A stretch of DNA of 64,000 nucleotides from Syngnathus acus (taxonomy: Eukaryota; Chordata; Actinopteri; Syngnathiformes; Syngnathidae). A program made the position numbers and the translations under genes. The stretch covers positions 9,218,039-9,282,038 of the forward strand of contig NC_051097.1 in assembly GCF_901709675.1 (NCBI RefSeq), given 5' to 3'. Positions 1 to 13,100 of this stretch are shown piece by piece (within the stretch, counting starts at the first letter, position 1; each line of letters begins with the position of its first letter). The notes beneath the pieces are model-generated. The model ran no database searches. It saw nothing but the letters and a program-made list of their open reading frames with translations, and was not told where the DNA came from.

Positions 1-138
1 TAACCTGGCCGTCTTTGCGCCCTGCGTGTGTCTAATCCAACTTGGCCGCATCCCAAACCCTTTCTGCCCTTCCGTCCTTCCTCCTCCAAACTCCCTCCCT
101 CCCTTCCTTTCCTCTCCCCTCACCCTCTGCATCCTTAC

Positions 139-267
139 CGGGTCTCGGAGTTGCCTTGTCTCCAGGCGCAGGTGGGCCGGTCCGAAGCTGCGTGGCCGGG
201 ACGAGTCGCTCGGGATCGAGGTCCGCGCCGTCCGAGAGAGGAGCGGACGTGCAGCCGGTGGCCTCCA
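139..267 (-). CDS. palm2: candidate further palm2 exon (43 codons)
   Basis: A CT-rich tract and CTCAG acceptor lie just upstream of 267, and a GTAAGG donor begins at 138. The 129-nt interval is GC-rich and open in the phase-0 frame demanded by the preceding exon; that frame contains LLSRTA, loosely like ILCSRTAEPS of human PALM2. It is very Arg-rich, however. The phase-1 frame is also open and looks more protein-like (acidic, Pro/Ala-rich, PERLVPATQL), but it does not match the phase of the exon at 1009-1123. So this is a good splice-bounded exon candidate with an unresolved frame. Confidence 0.38.
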
Positions 268-1008
268 CTGAGCACGAGCACAAAGGGGAGGAGGGGGAGG
301 GTGGCGGTGGAGGGAGGTCAGTGTAAAAGATAGTCAGTGATGTTGGAGGCAATGACACGTACACACACAGACACACACACACCATCTAACCGTCCATTTT
401 TCACATGTGTGTCCCCGACAACTGCAGCACCCCAGAGGTTCAAGTGCTTATGCAGCAAAAGCATGCATGTGTGTGTGACTGCTTTGTGTGTGTATTTGTG
501 TGTTTTTGAATGTGCGTGTGATGGGAGGAACAAAGCGGCAGGGGCTTACAGGGCTTTTTGGAGAATAGTGCTGGGGATAAAGCCAGGCTGCAGACTCATG
601 GCCTTGTGTGAGTGTGAGTGTCAATAGTCTTGCTGAGCACGATGTGTGTATGTGTGTGTTTTAGTGCCAGTGTGTAAGTATATATGTGTGTGTGCGCTCT
701 GTCCATGGCAATCAGAGTGTGTGTTTGAAGGTTCATGGGCGCTCTCTGGCCCGAATCGCTCCTGCCTCAGCGAGATTATTATCCAAACAAACACACTGAC
801 ACATGCACACACATTTGGGGACAACAGTGATGACAACCTTGGGAAGAACAATGATGCTATTAACTTTGTGTATAGAATCTTGTGTGTGTTTGTGATTGAT
901 CATACCTCCAGCATGGGCCATCAGACTCTGAAAAACAGAAATAATAACCTCGTCAAAGTGGAATGTATCATTTTGGAACTTTTTTTTTTATATTTACGAG
1001 TTTTGTAC
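268..1008. repeat. CA/TG-rich palm2 intron
   Basis: The intron between the candidate exon and the last certain palm2 exon is dominated by imperfect CA and TG dinucleotide runs (about 355-385, 465-515, 600-700 and 783-815). No further exon was seen here. Confidence 0.6.
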
Positions 1009-1123
1009 CTTCTGCATATCTTCAATCGAGCGTTCCGTCTCCTTGAGACGTTCCCGCAAAGATCGTTCTTTGGCTGAGATCAAAGATTCTTCACACTCAA
1101 GTGCGCCGATTTCAGATTCCAGC
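1009..1123 (-). CDS. palm2: palm2 coiled-coil exon (LESEIGALECEESLISAKER)
   Basis: Acceptor TTTGTAG after the run up to 1125 and donor GTACAA at 1008. The exon is 115 nt: one base completing Arg, then 38 codons, ending in phase 0 after MQK. The LE-EI--LE-EES-ISAKE pattern and LKETE repeat are what marks the gene as paralemmin-2 rather than paralemmin-1. Confidence 0.92.
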
Positions 1124-4100
1124 CTACAAACACACAAATAGCACATTTTTGGTCGATATTGGAGAGCTTTGCTGGTTCCGACTCGCATCTTGCAGCTGCT
1201 TAAAAGAGTCAGTCCAAATTCAACTCAACACAATCGCCAACACGGATTTGTGTGATAGTGACAGTTGGCTGTACGTGTCATCCCAACCTCAACCATGTCA
1301 ATTATAATCATAATTTCCAACAATATCCTGCAGCATGTGGACTTTATCCTGAAATCTAAAATAACAAAAGACTTTTGGATGACATTTAGGACACCACACG
1401 ATGATCCCCCAAGCATTCACTCGTTTCTAAGACACGTACTCCAACAAACTCGCACATGGGGACATTAAAAGATGGATGTTACAACAATAGGAGGAAGCGG
1501 TCTGGGAGGAGAACCACGCTTGCTTCCTCACTGCCTGCCACCACTTGCAACAATCTTCTGGGATGCAAAGAATGCATGTGCCATAATTATGTGTGAAGTT
1601 TAGCTTCATCAGCTAGCATAAACTGAGAATTGCCAGAACAAACTAAGGTTTGTGATAAACAACAGACATGATATTCTTGGGTTTTGGTTTTCCAGAGCAG
1701 TAAAAAGAAAATGAGAAGTCTCCTTATCTGCAGACAGTTGGACCGCATGAGACAATGGGTTTGAAACGCAGTTATGTTGGATGACGGACCTGTAATCTTG
1801 CTAATTAGCAACTAGCCATTCTCGGAAGCTCAGACAAGAACAAGGGATAGCAGATAAATCTTACTAAACCACCACTTTAGGAACTTAACAAGAGGTTAAA
1901 CTCTTTGATTACTTTCATTACTTTAGAAAAACACAGTTTCATATCAAATGTAATGTCCCCTCCATGGTGTTTTGGCAACGGTACAAGGCTACGCTATTAT
2001 TTGTCACTGGCACCCCCTTGTGGCCAAACCAGAAACCTAGCTACAGTAGAGACAAAGCATGTACAGTGAAATTATGTCATGAATTCTCTTTAGATCATTG
2101 TCCATTAAATGATTATTTTATATCATTTTTGTATATAAAGTATAGCTGGTCGCGGCAATGCTAAAAGAGAACTCGCCGTCAGCGGTGTCACCGTCCCGCT
2201 TTGTCAGCCAACCGCAGGCGAGTTGCCATGGATACGCCCGGTTTTCCACATCACTCGGGACGTAGAAGAGTGCATATCTGATTTTATGTGTGGTGGTGGT
2301 GGACTGCTCGCCTATGCCCACATGCGTCGGAGATTGAGAGCCCATCCAAACGACTGATGCTATGGAGGCAAGAAGGCCGAGGCGCTAACCACGCGGTATA
2401 GAAGGGAGTATTTTTACACGTTAATTCATGTGTGCTGTATGTGAACTTTCCTTCTGGGTGTACTACTTCTCTTGGGAGCCAGTTTCCCAGATGTAGAGCT
2501 GCTGGAAAGATCACGTTGGTTGAGGTAAGCCTCAGCAAACCAACGGTGCCAGTGAGCCACCATTTTCCCAAGAATTGAAAAAGATGGAGAAAAACAAATT
2601 CAAGCGGTATCAGTATCGGCAGTCAAGAGTTGAGTATCGGTATCGGTCTGAAAAAAAAGTATCGGACATCCCTTTTATAGATGATGTATGTATATCTCTA
2701 AGCTAAAAATAATGGATCGACTTCCTCTAAAGTACAAATTATAATCTTTGTTTTCTGTTCTAGCTCCAGTCTGTTTATGGCTCTTTTGTGCGTTCAGCTG
2801 TAAAGATAATTTGTTTCTCCGATGAAGCCATCCGCTCCTGGGAAATTACTCGACTTGATGCATTTTGGTCTGCACTGTTATTCTAATGCAGTTGAAACGA
2901 GAGCATCAGTTTGTCTAAATTACACGCCGGTTACGTCAAGCAGAAGATGAAAGCAGTTTTTGGGGTTTTGTTTGCTGCGACTGGTGGTGACGGAGGTATA
3001 TTAGGAATGTTAGCTTCTCTTACTGCTGTCGATCGAAGTATGAAAAACTACAGTGGGTGTTAATAAAGCTTCTTTTTCCTCATTCTCTTGTTGGTTTAGC
3101 GAGATCTGGAAACGGCCATACTCGCTAACTGTGTGTTTGTCCTTCAGGCAGTGTCAGTGTCCGGTGCTGCACACAATGATGCCTCTTTCTTTGCTTCCCA
3201 AGTTGGTTTATGACCCCCCCCCCCAAAAAAAAAAGTCCTTTAGCACGATTTTTGGTTAGGGGGGACGTCCATATGTGTACATGACAAAGATCATGTGTTC
3301 CTCTTGCTTTATTTTATTTTCAGTGTAAGGGTTACACTAACACAAGGACGCCATTGTGTAACTGTTTTCATAATTTTGTTCATTTTTTTTCATAATGATG
3401 TTTGAAATATTTGTTTTGCATCAAAATCTGATTTTATTTAATTCTGGTTCAATTTGATTATTTTTAATTTATTTTTGCTCTTATAATACAAAAGATTCAG
3501 TTGTGTCTTGGTCACTTTGTATCATAAAAGTTTCCGTTGGTGCACATGTTACGAGTTCAACAGTTGTAAAAAGAAGACGGGCGAAGATGCCTCCCGGGCT
3601 TCTGTGCATTTTGTAACAAAGCGGGGGAGCCTAATTTGGAAATGTTTACAAGAGGAAGGATTTGTAAGCGGTCATACTTTCTCCCCCGCTTGCAATCAAT
3701 CCAATGTCCAATCCGTAGCGGTTGCTGAGGTTGAGGATCGTAAATTATAGATGTCCTCACAACAGCTTCCAATCTGGCAACGTGATTCGTGGACCTTCAT
3801 TATAATTGTGGTTAAGCATTGCAAACAAAAAACGCTTTGTGCCTTGAAATGTGAAAACCTGAGATGAGTAAATCGTTATCGGTTACAGATGTGCTAGCAT
3901 TTGTCGTATTTACATAAGTATATGGACCCTTATTAGATATGTTACAAAAGCCGCTTTGTCGGCGGCCATCTTGTGACGCCATATTAATCAAAATCGGAAC
4001 TCTTTAAAATGAGTTAACTCAACACAGGAATGTAGGAAATAAACTGTTACTCTTTTGCTAATGAAAGCAAAACAAACCACAAGTAAAATATCTCCTCGCT

Positions 4101-7100
4101 GAGAAAAAAATATATATATTGAACAACACGGTCATTCAAGCTGGAGAGAAGTGACAGTCCTTTGAGCATTCACGACTACTGTTTACCTTCGAGTGCCAAT
4201 GTTATCCTGGCGCCTGTGGCCACTGGTGACGTTTCCGTTATTTCAGCTCTGATGATAAGCGACGCTAGCTGCTGCTTTACAAAGCCTCTTTCACCAATGG
4301 ATGAGGAAATGGGCCCGGTGCACATTGTGTCAAAACCCGTATTCTTAAACTGTTTAAAAGCAGTCACTAAAAATACACAACTAAAATAAAATAGGTGTTC
4401 ATATTTTGGCGAATTACTAACTGCACACAAGAGAATATTTCTGAAGTGCCACGTGCGGTATTACAAAATTAGAGCTCTATTTTAAGACCCCGCTTGACAC
4501 TTCAAATGCGACTGATGTCTTCAAACGAAGCTACATTTTTGTTTGCACTGCTGCATAAAGAGAAAGAAGAGTCATTGAGAGTCGTAGGATGGAAAGATTT
4601 AACCTTGGCTGGGCGGCTTTGCACAGAACTGAATTGGAAATCAAACAATACCTGTGTATCATGTCTTCCATCGTCTTCCCGTGCTCCTCGTCCAGTTGCA
4701 GTTGTTTCCGCCTTGTCTCTTCTTGTTCTGTCGCCATTCCCTGGAGGAGCCATCGCTCCCGCATGGCTTTAGACTGCAAACAGATATCTCAGGTGAGTTC
4801 CTAAAAATAGTGCTCGGCTTCAGCTAGACTTGTTCGTCTTGAACGTGCTGCAGCTGAGACTAATTAACCAATTCCTGTGAAACCCGAAATGGCTTGAAAT
4901 CGATCCATGGTGCACACCGCCTGAAACGAACCAGACTCCATCTCACCCTTATATGGATAATCACCAAGAAGTGCAATTGTCAGTTATAACGTCAACATCA
5001 AATACAAAGCAGATGGTTTAAAGTAGTCGATGTGGTTCCGCGTTTAATATTAAAATCATTAAATTTAATGTTGTCTTCAAATTTTGGTCTCTGTGTTGTT
5101 ACCACAAAAGAGTTCAACATGAACAATTCAAGACATTTACTGTCACATGGTACAATGAATTGCTCGTCTCCAAATGTTAGAAACGACAGCGTTAAAAATT
5201 ATACGCTCACAATGATTGCACAAAGAAACTCATTCCCATGTGAGTCACTCCAAACTGCTGTCAGATCGTGACAGCTGAGCATTTGCTTCTTGTGTGTGCT
5301 TCCTGTCCATTTACCGTATTTTTTGGACTATAAGGCCCATTTTTATGTCAAATCAAATAAATTTTGCTGATCTGACTTGTGAAGTAATACACCTTATAAA
5401 CCGGTGAGCCTTATAACTGAGTTGCCTGGCATATATGGACATTTCCCAAAATAAACCCGCTCATCAAGAGTGTGCCTTATAGTCCCCAAAATACACTTCT
5501 TGTTTTTGCAGACCACTCGATCCAATGTGAGAGGCCCAGCTGTCCTTATCAAATCACTGACTTGTAGTCTCCTTTTCTTCTCTCGGTGTACCAGGCCTCC
5601 CTGGAGGGCGTACTACAAAGCCCGCTTCATGCTTCTTGGCTGCGTGGCACTCAGACGTAATGGCCATTTAATGGGACTGTGTGACCAGATGCTGATTATA
5701 TCAAGTCGGCCGGTGGTGGTGTATGCATGAAAAGTAAACACAACAGTGTGCTGACTCAAGAGGGGGGTGAGTCCGATAGTGCAGATTCTGCAGTCACACT
5801 ATTGATATTTCATCAATGCCTTTAAAAGATTTAAAAATATTACCGGCACACCCGATGCCATTTATAAAGCGGAGATATTCTGTAAGGCCTCACAAAATTT
5901 AAACTCATTCCTAATCTTGCAGCTGTGTTTTTATGGCCCAGATGTCCTTGCGATGAATTTTTGTAACCTTGAAAAAAGCTCTTGTTTAAGTTGATACCAG
6001 TAATGCGGGAAAAAAAAAATACTCAATACTTTTCAATTATTTATGAGATGGTAAAACATAATGGAGTTGCGATATCTCCCTGTGGTGGTTTTGCATTATG
6101 CTTACGTTGCTGGAAAACGAGTCCAGTTATGAACTTAATATAGCGCTTAATGTTTCATCTATTAATATTATTTTGGTTCAAGTACACCAGCACGAAGGAC
6201 TCTATCATATTGAGCACGACACTTTAACGGCCGGAAACATTAAGTACGCATGGCTTTAATCAACAAGGCTTTTGTCAGTCTTTCCATAAGTGGGTGTTTA
6301 AAGATGGAAACCATCGGTAGTTAGGAATTACGTTTACTAATAAAGGACTCTTTTATGCCAAGTGTTTAAGGGCCTTTAATTAGAGAAAGGAATGTATTTT
6401 ATTTCCACTGGCTGGATATTTATAGCAAAACAGGAACTTGCGGCCATTTTCCCACGCATGCTACATTGCAGCAGTGTTTGAGATCAATTCACATTGGGGG
6501 CGGAGTCTAATCTATATCAAATTTATGACACCATAATCCAGGTTGATGTGTTTATTCTTGTCAATGTTACATCAATTCTCGGAAAGGTTTTTTATCACTG
6601 GGTGTTTTTGAGGATACCATTAGAGTGTTTGTTATATATAAAAAAAAAACTACAACCTTGAGCTGCTGTAGTTGCAAAACCAACTCATCGAGCTGACGTC
6701 TCTTGTCTTCAATCTCGGTTTGACGTTTTCGTTTTTCCTGCGTAACACAAAACAAATAACATTAAAACATACATTCATCTTTTATAATGTTTATCCTAAA
6801 AAAAAAAAAAATCACTCTATATTGGTTGCCACTTTAGTGAAAACAGATTTTCTTTGAAATGGGGTGAAAGCTCCCTAACAGAAGTGGACATGGAAAAAAA
6901 AAATGGTGTCACCGAAAATAAATGGGAATGTAAACAAGACGACGTAGCCCTGCGTGGGGTAGAAGGGCATGGGAGTATATAGCTGTCTCACACTCACACA
7001 CATCCTGTTTGCTTTAAATAACCACAGAAAATCCCCAAAATGTGCACAAATATTACTCAGACGCATTAGCAAAAATTTAAAATCATAATATCAAGAAACA

Positions 7101-10100
7101 ACAAGTGATAAAAAAAATAGGGTCGAATCGAAACTGTTCTGCTCGATTATAACGCCACAAAGATTTCTGGCATGAAGACCCGAGTGAATGGTTGGACAAA
7201 ACCATTTAGTGCTGACTCTGCCATTCCCACCCTTTCATTTTGCACACAAATTGAACGTTTGGCTACTCCACTGACATACTCCATTTTTGCTCCTTTGACC
7301 TCGTTTGCCCTTTTTTGCCAACAGAAGCCTGTGCAGCACTTAAAACAATAAGATAGGACAAATCAATCCGAAGTGAGACAACAATTTTATCAGGGTTGCT
7401 GGAAGAAAACTCCATGATGTCATGGAATGGAAGTAAGTGCAACAGAGGAAGGGGCGGGGCATAAGTGGCTAGTCTTGTAGGAAAAGTTGACGCTGCGTCT
7501 ACATTGGCAGCAGCACAATGCAACATAATCTGCACTGAATAAAACACACACATTCACAAAGTGGAGGGAAATCCGCTGGTAGCAAAAACAATTCTTCTGC
7601 GGACTCATGAAACAATCTATATTTTGAATATATAAATAAATATTAAGATCGGATCTATGATATGTATTTCTAAGTTTGGATTGAAAGAAAATCCACAACA
7701 CTGGCAATAGTTTCCCCCTGGAGAGCACATAATCCTCCCACTCGGGAAAATATGTTGACATTCTTGAAGACACATTGAAAGCTTCTCACAATCTGAATCA
7801 CTCAGTCTTTGGCCAAACTTGGCTTGCAGCTACACTCCCTCCCCTCATAAACAGATAATCATTTGTCCTGCTACTGGTGACACACTAAGAAAAAACAAAT
7901 CAATTATATCTTCGTAGTTGATAAGAAAAAAGTAGAGAATCCATAAAAAATGCAGAATCTTAATAAGCAGGCAGTTGTACAAAAAATTCAATTATATGAA
8001 CCATCAAGGGAGATCTGTTTCAACCCCTCTTGAAGAAACGAGAGGTACAACACAGATGCTTCACATTCTCCACATTCCAACCCACACTAAAGAAACATCT
8101 CCCTGAAGATCATCTTCCATTCATGCCGCAGAATTCTGAACCTGAAATGGACTTTGAAGGCAAGAACTGCACCTGCAAACTACATTCACCTCCAATACTG
8201 CAACTTTAGCTTGTAACCTTAACGAAGTTTCTTACCAACTGGTGTCAGGAAATGCAAACTTGGCACATGACAGAAACGCCCGGCGTGCCAATGCCATGCG
8301 ATAGCAGCACCAGGTGTCGTCTGCACTAGCATATGTATGCTAACTCTGTAGACTGGTACGTATTTCTGGCTTGTCCCGTCATAAAAGTACAGGAGACGCC
8401 CAAACATGCCTACGTGGCGGCCATCTTGGCAGGGATAATTTTTCCATCAAAAAGCTACACATGGCGGTCATGTTTGTAGGGGCGTTAGCTTAGCATCGGC
8501 ATGCAGCTCAAAAGGAACCGTGTTGTATCTACTTATTCATTTCTATGACTTTTATTTGCCATTTGGCTCAATATGTCAACATTCCACTGTCTCTTGTCCC
8601 ATTTAAATGCTGACCAATCACATTCATAGACGCAACTATTCAGTAGGCCCAAAACAGCTGCTGCTAATTTTGGATGGTATGCAATGCCTGTCGTGTCCAA
8701 GACCCTCGTCTACCGATAAACCCGCCTCCCGTTCCTTCCCCATTGCCTTTACCCTATCCAGAGTCCGTTTACTCCTCGGGTCACAAATCTCAACACATGC
8801 TAGCGCTAGCTAATGCATCCCCCACCTTTTCACTTGGCCCCACTAAGACCCTCACTAAGTGGAACCAGAGAGTGTCCAGCATCCGTTACGATCACTACTA
8901 GCAATCTGTGGTTGAACCCGGTGTGCTTTCGTAGTTAAAGACCTATTATTTTTTACAAGATTGCAAATATGAGTCTTCCAGAGGTCGGCTGTTTTATCTA
9001 AATCTTTGATCCGCCGCAGTTCCTGTCTGGCGGTCAGTGCCTGCAGATGTCATGTCTCCTCCGCAAAGTCACACACTGGGAAAAAAAGATTGCGGTGTGT
9101 TTGAGGACAGCTTAAAGTCCAAAGTGCTGACCTCATCTGTGTAAACATGTCCTAGACGCAACAGTATGACTAACGTGTTCACACGTTTGACGTGGATTGG
9201 CACCATCGGCCAATTACAAACTTTGATCTTCATACCACATACACGCATGGACACACATATACAAACATCAGTTCTTTAGGAAACCCTGAGCAAGATTCTA
9301 CTCCCCCAACTACAATAATGACATGTTAGGGCCATGTCGATTACAGGCCTGGATTTAAAAGCATGACATCAACTTAATCTGAGCAATTAGTAACCACAGA
9401 AACCGGCAACGTTGGCATTCGATAGGCTGTAATCAGTATCAGACAGTGGGAATTCTGAATAATGCTCGCAACATGACCCTGACTCTCCTGAGTGAAGTAC
9501 TTCAAAACAATTTTCTTTTTACAGCATGTATCTTGTCAGTGAAATAAAGTTATTGAAACAACAGTATATGTGTGTTAAAGGTCGTAGGTCATGGGTTCCA
9601 TTAAGTCCATGTCTGTAATATTCAAACATGTCTAAATCATTGCATTTTTCCCCACAAGTTGGTTCCGTGGTCTTTAACGAGGGAAAATTACGGGAATTGA
9701 GCTTTTCCGTACTCGATCGCAATTACCCGTACATGAGTCGTCATGGTGATTAAAGCCATTCCCAGTATTATAATTGAAAACAAGGGATTAATAAATTACA
9801 TTTAAAGGATTCTTTGATATTTTTAATCCATCCATCCATTATTTATAAAGTATTCTAATAAAGTGTCATCGATAAAAAAAGCCTATTCCAGCTACAATGT
9901 CAATTCTTCCATGTAAAATTCAAAACTCGTGATATATCCATATATGGGCTAAGTAAGTTAGCTATTCTCATTCAACGTTCTAGTAATATCCTGGAGCGCA
10001 ATTTCCGAAGCGCTAACTTGTTCCGATAACCTACTTTCTACACCTTTCAAGTTCTTGCAGTGACATAATAACGACGACAGTGATGTCATGATTATTACGA

Positions 10101-13100
10101 AACACCGAGAGGACAATCGATTGATTGGCTCCCGTATTTACATTAGACCGACAATACTTAACACATTTGAAGGCTTACAGAGTGCTTAGCGACCTCGGAG
10201 AATATTCAGAAGTGTATTAGTAAGCCTCTGGTGGGTTTGCTTGAGAGCCATTAGTGCCGTTTCAGTCTTTGGGAGATGAGACAGACCGGCTCAGATGATT
10301 CACGAGCAAATAACAGCACAATGTTCTTTATATGATGGATTTTGGCACCTCAAGCAGAACCTCAAGTAGGATATTTCTACTCTGACTACACGGCTAAGCT
10401 GCAGCCGTAATCTGCATGCTTTGCAAAAATTATTTTTCCTGGCCATGTGTATAAAACTACAAAATGTGGCCACCAATGAGAACTTTCCATTTTGTACCAT
10501 GCCAAGCTGGTGGACATAAATGAGGCCTGGTACGACTGGGGTGTTTCAATGCGGCTAAAATAGTTTCTCCATCTGCAGCCGCCAATGCTGCTGTTCCCCC
10601 TTACTTGTGTTATGGGAATGTGTGTTTTCCTCTGCCACTTTAGTGTGTGTGTGGTATGCTTTGGTTATAGCTGGCGCCAAATTTAGTCACAGGTCTGACT
10701 ATCAGCAGACACTTCCCCAGATGCCTCTGTCCTTCATCACAAAACATGTCCTTATCGTTCATTCCCATCAAGCAATTTAAGAAAATAACCCAAAACAATC
10801 AGCAGATCAATTATTATTATTAAAATATTATAATTAAAATAATTCTTAGTTACAGTCCCAATATCAAATACTAAAAATTAATTAATGCCATTTATTTGAC
10901 CCAAGACATTACTTTGAACCCACAAATGGATACACACACACACTTTTCCCTTTAATCCGTTCCATCAACTGAATAATTCCATCAAATTAAAGCAGATGAA
11001 ACATGAATGAATGTAGCAATAGATGAGACACCGGTTGCCCAAAGAGGCTGCAGGACTTCAAAGATACTCCATAGATGGCAAAGTGAATAAAAAACACACA
11101 GGTAGATGAAAAGCTGAACTCATCTGAATTCTTCACAGGCACATGACCAATGCAAGAAAAAAAAAAAGATGATCTGGGCACTGTGACTTACCGCCAAGGC
11201 CTGCAGCCTCTCTTTGTGGAGCTGAGCCTCCTCGCACGACATCCTGAGAAGGGGAAAGCAGGGGAGAGGGGAGGAAGGTGGGGAGGGTGAAAGGAGAACG
11301 AGAGGTGAGACCTGGGGAGAGCTGAGGTCCTAAATGTGACTGATGAAGGGTCAGGGGGCGGGGGGCACAGCGGGTGTCCGGATAAGGTCCTTTCTCAGGA
11401 ATAATCCAACAGTTGGTGGACAGCTAGCAAAGATCTCTCAATGACTGGCCATGAGCCTCCCACTCTCTGTCGCGATCAGAGACTCGTTCTTTTGGCCCGC
11501 CGTCTCTCCTCCCATTCGCTCCCTGCTTCCCTCCCTCTCTCTTTTTTTAGGCAAGAGCCATGTGTGACTAAACAGCTGGGAGGAGCAGCTGAGGTAGAGC
11601 GAGGGAGGTGTATGGGACGAAGGTTTACGAGGAGTAAATAGATATTGGGAAAAAAAAAATACTTTTACTTTCTGTCTGAAGCGATATCTGGCATGTAAAG
11701 CATCTGCCTTGATTGATTTATTTTTTTTCCATCCGAAATCGACTTTCCAGAGCATATTTTCGACTTGTATTTATTTGAGCGGTTTTGACATGCAGGTCTT
11801 GTTGGAGAGGAAGCAAAACACAACCTCATCAATCCTGGTTGCCATTTTTTGGCTAGGCAACACTAGAACGACTAAACACAAAAAAGCTGCCTGTTGTGAT
11901 TCCGATTTTGGATCATAGTTTTGATTATACTTTGAAAATTACGCCATTCATAAAAATCCTAATTGCCTTCACTTGAACATTTTCTTCCTCTCACGTTCTT
12001 TTTTTTACCCTACTTCATTCCTCGCCATACTTTCTTTACCTCCTTGTTGAGGCTTACGTCCTTATAAGGGAAAAAACTGCCGGTAGACTCACTGGGGAAT
12101 ACAGAAGCATGTAACACACACTCACACACACTTTCACTGTAACATGCAAACACGCTCAGACGTCACATAACGAGAAAAACAAAAGCAGCTGGACAGCAGT
12201 TGTCCTGTTCACGTCCAATAAATAAAAAATATTCTCTTACGATGAGGGAAAATTTTCCCACGATTTCTCGCTTTGACTTGCAAGCAAAAATTTGAGATGT
12301 ACAGTGACACTAAACTCATTTTTCTGTATTAAACAACCGATGGAAGCTTTTGAATGCGACTAGCCGATTTAACTGATCGTCACATCGTTGCGCCAATGAG
12401 AAAGTTAAGTGTGAGTGGCAATGAGAGTCACACGGCAACGTTATTCCTCACATAGAGGCTAAAAGCTTTTATTTGCTTAACTGCAGAGAGTATTAGGCGT
12501 CTATTAGTGGGAGCTTGTTTATTGGCTTGGTGGGCCATCAGTTAGGGTTAGGGTTAGGGTTAGGGTTAGGTCGCTTCCCACTTTGAATGCCTCCATGTTA
12601 TCCGTTATCTTCTTTACATGCGACATTATGTTACAATGGCCCTGTCATGCTTCTTCTATTGACAACAACCTTTTCGGTTCTCCACACCACATTGTTCTGT
12701 TCCCATACAGTCATGCCCGATTCTTCGTCACCTCCGAAAAAATCCCCCCCCCCCGCCGTTAGTTTCGTAGCTGCCCACCTCCAGAGACAACGGCATCATT
12801 GTTCGTCTGCATCGCCACGACGACACAATGACCTCACTGCCGAGTCAGCCCGACTCCGCCCACCCTCGATCCCGACTAGGAGGTAATGGCCTCCAGATGT
12901 GGATCCAGAAGCGGAATAACACACACACACACACACACACACGAATAGAGGAAAATAACAACATACAGAGGGGGACTTAGTAAATATCCACAAATAAAGT
13001 AAATTAGAAAAACTTGCATGAGTGAATGCTTGACTTCAAGAAGCTATTTTGCTACTAATGAGATTGCCAGGGAGGTCTGCTTGTTTACATGTGACACAGC

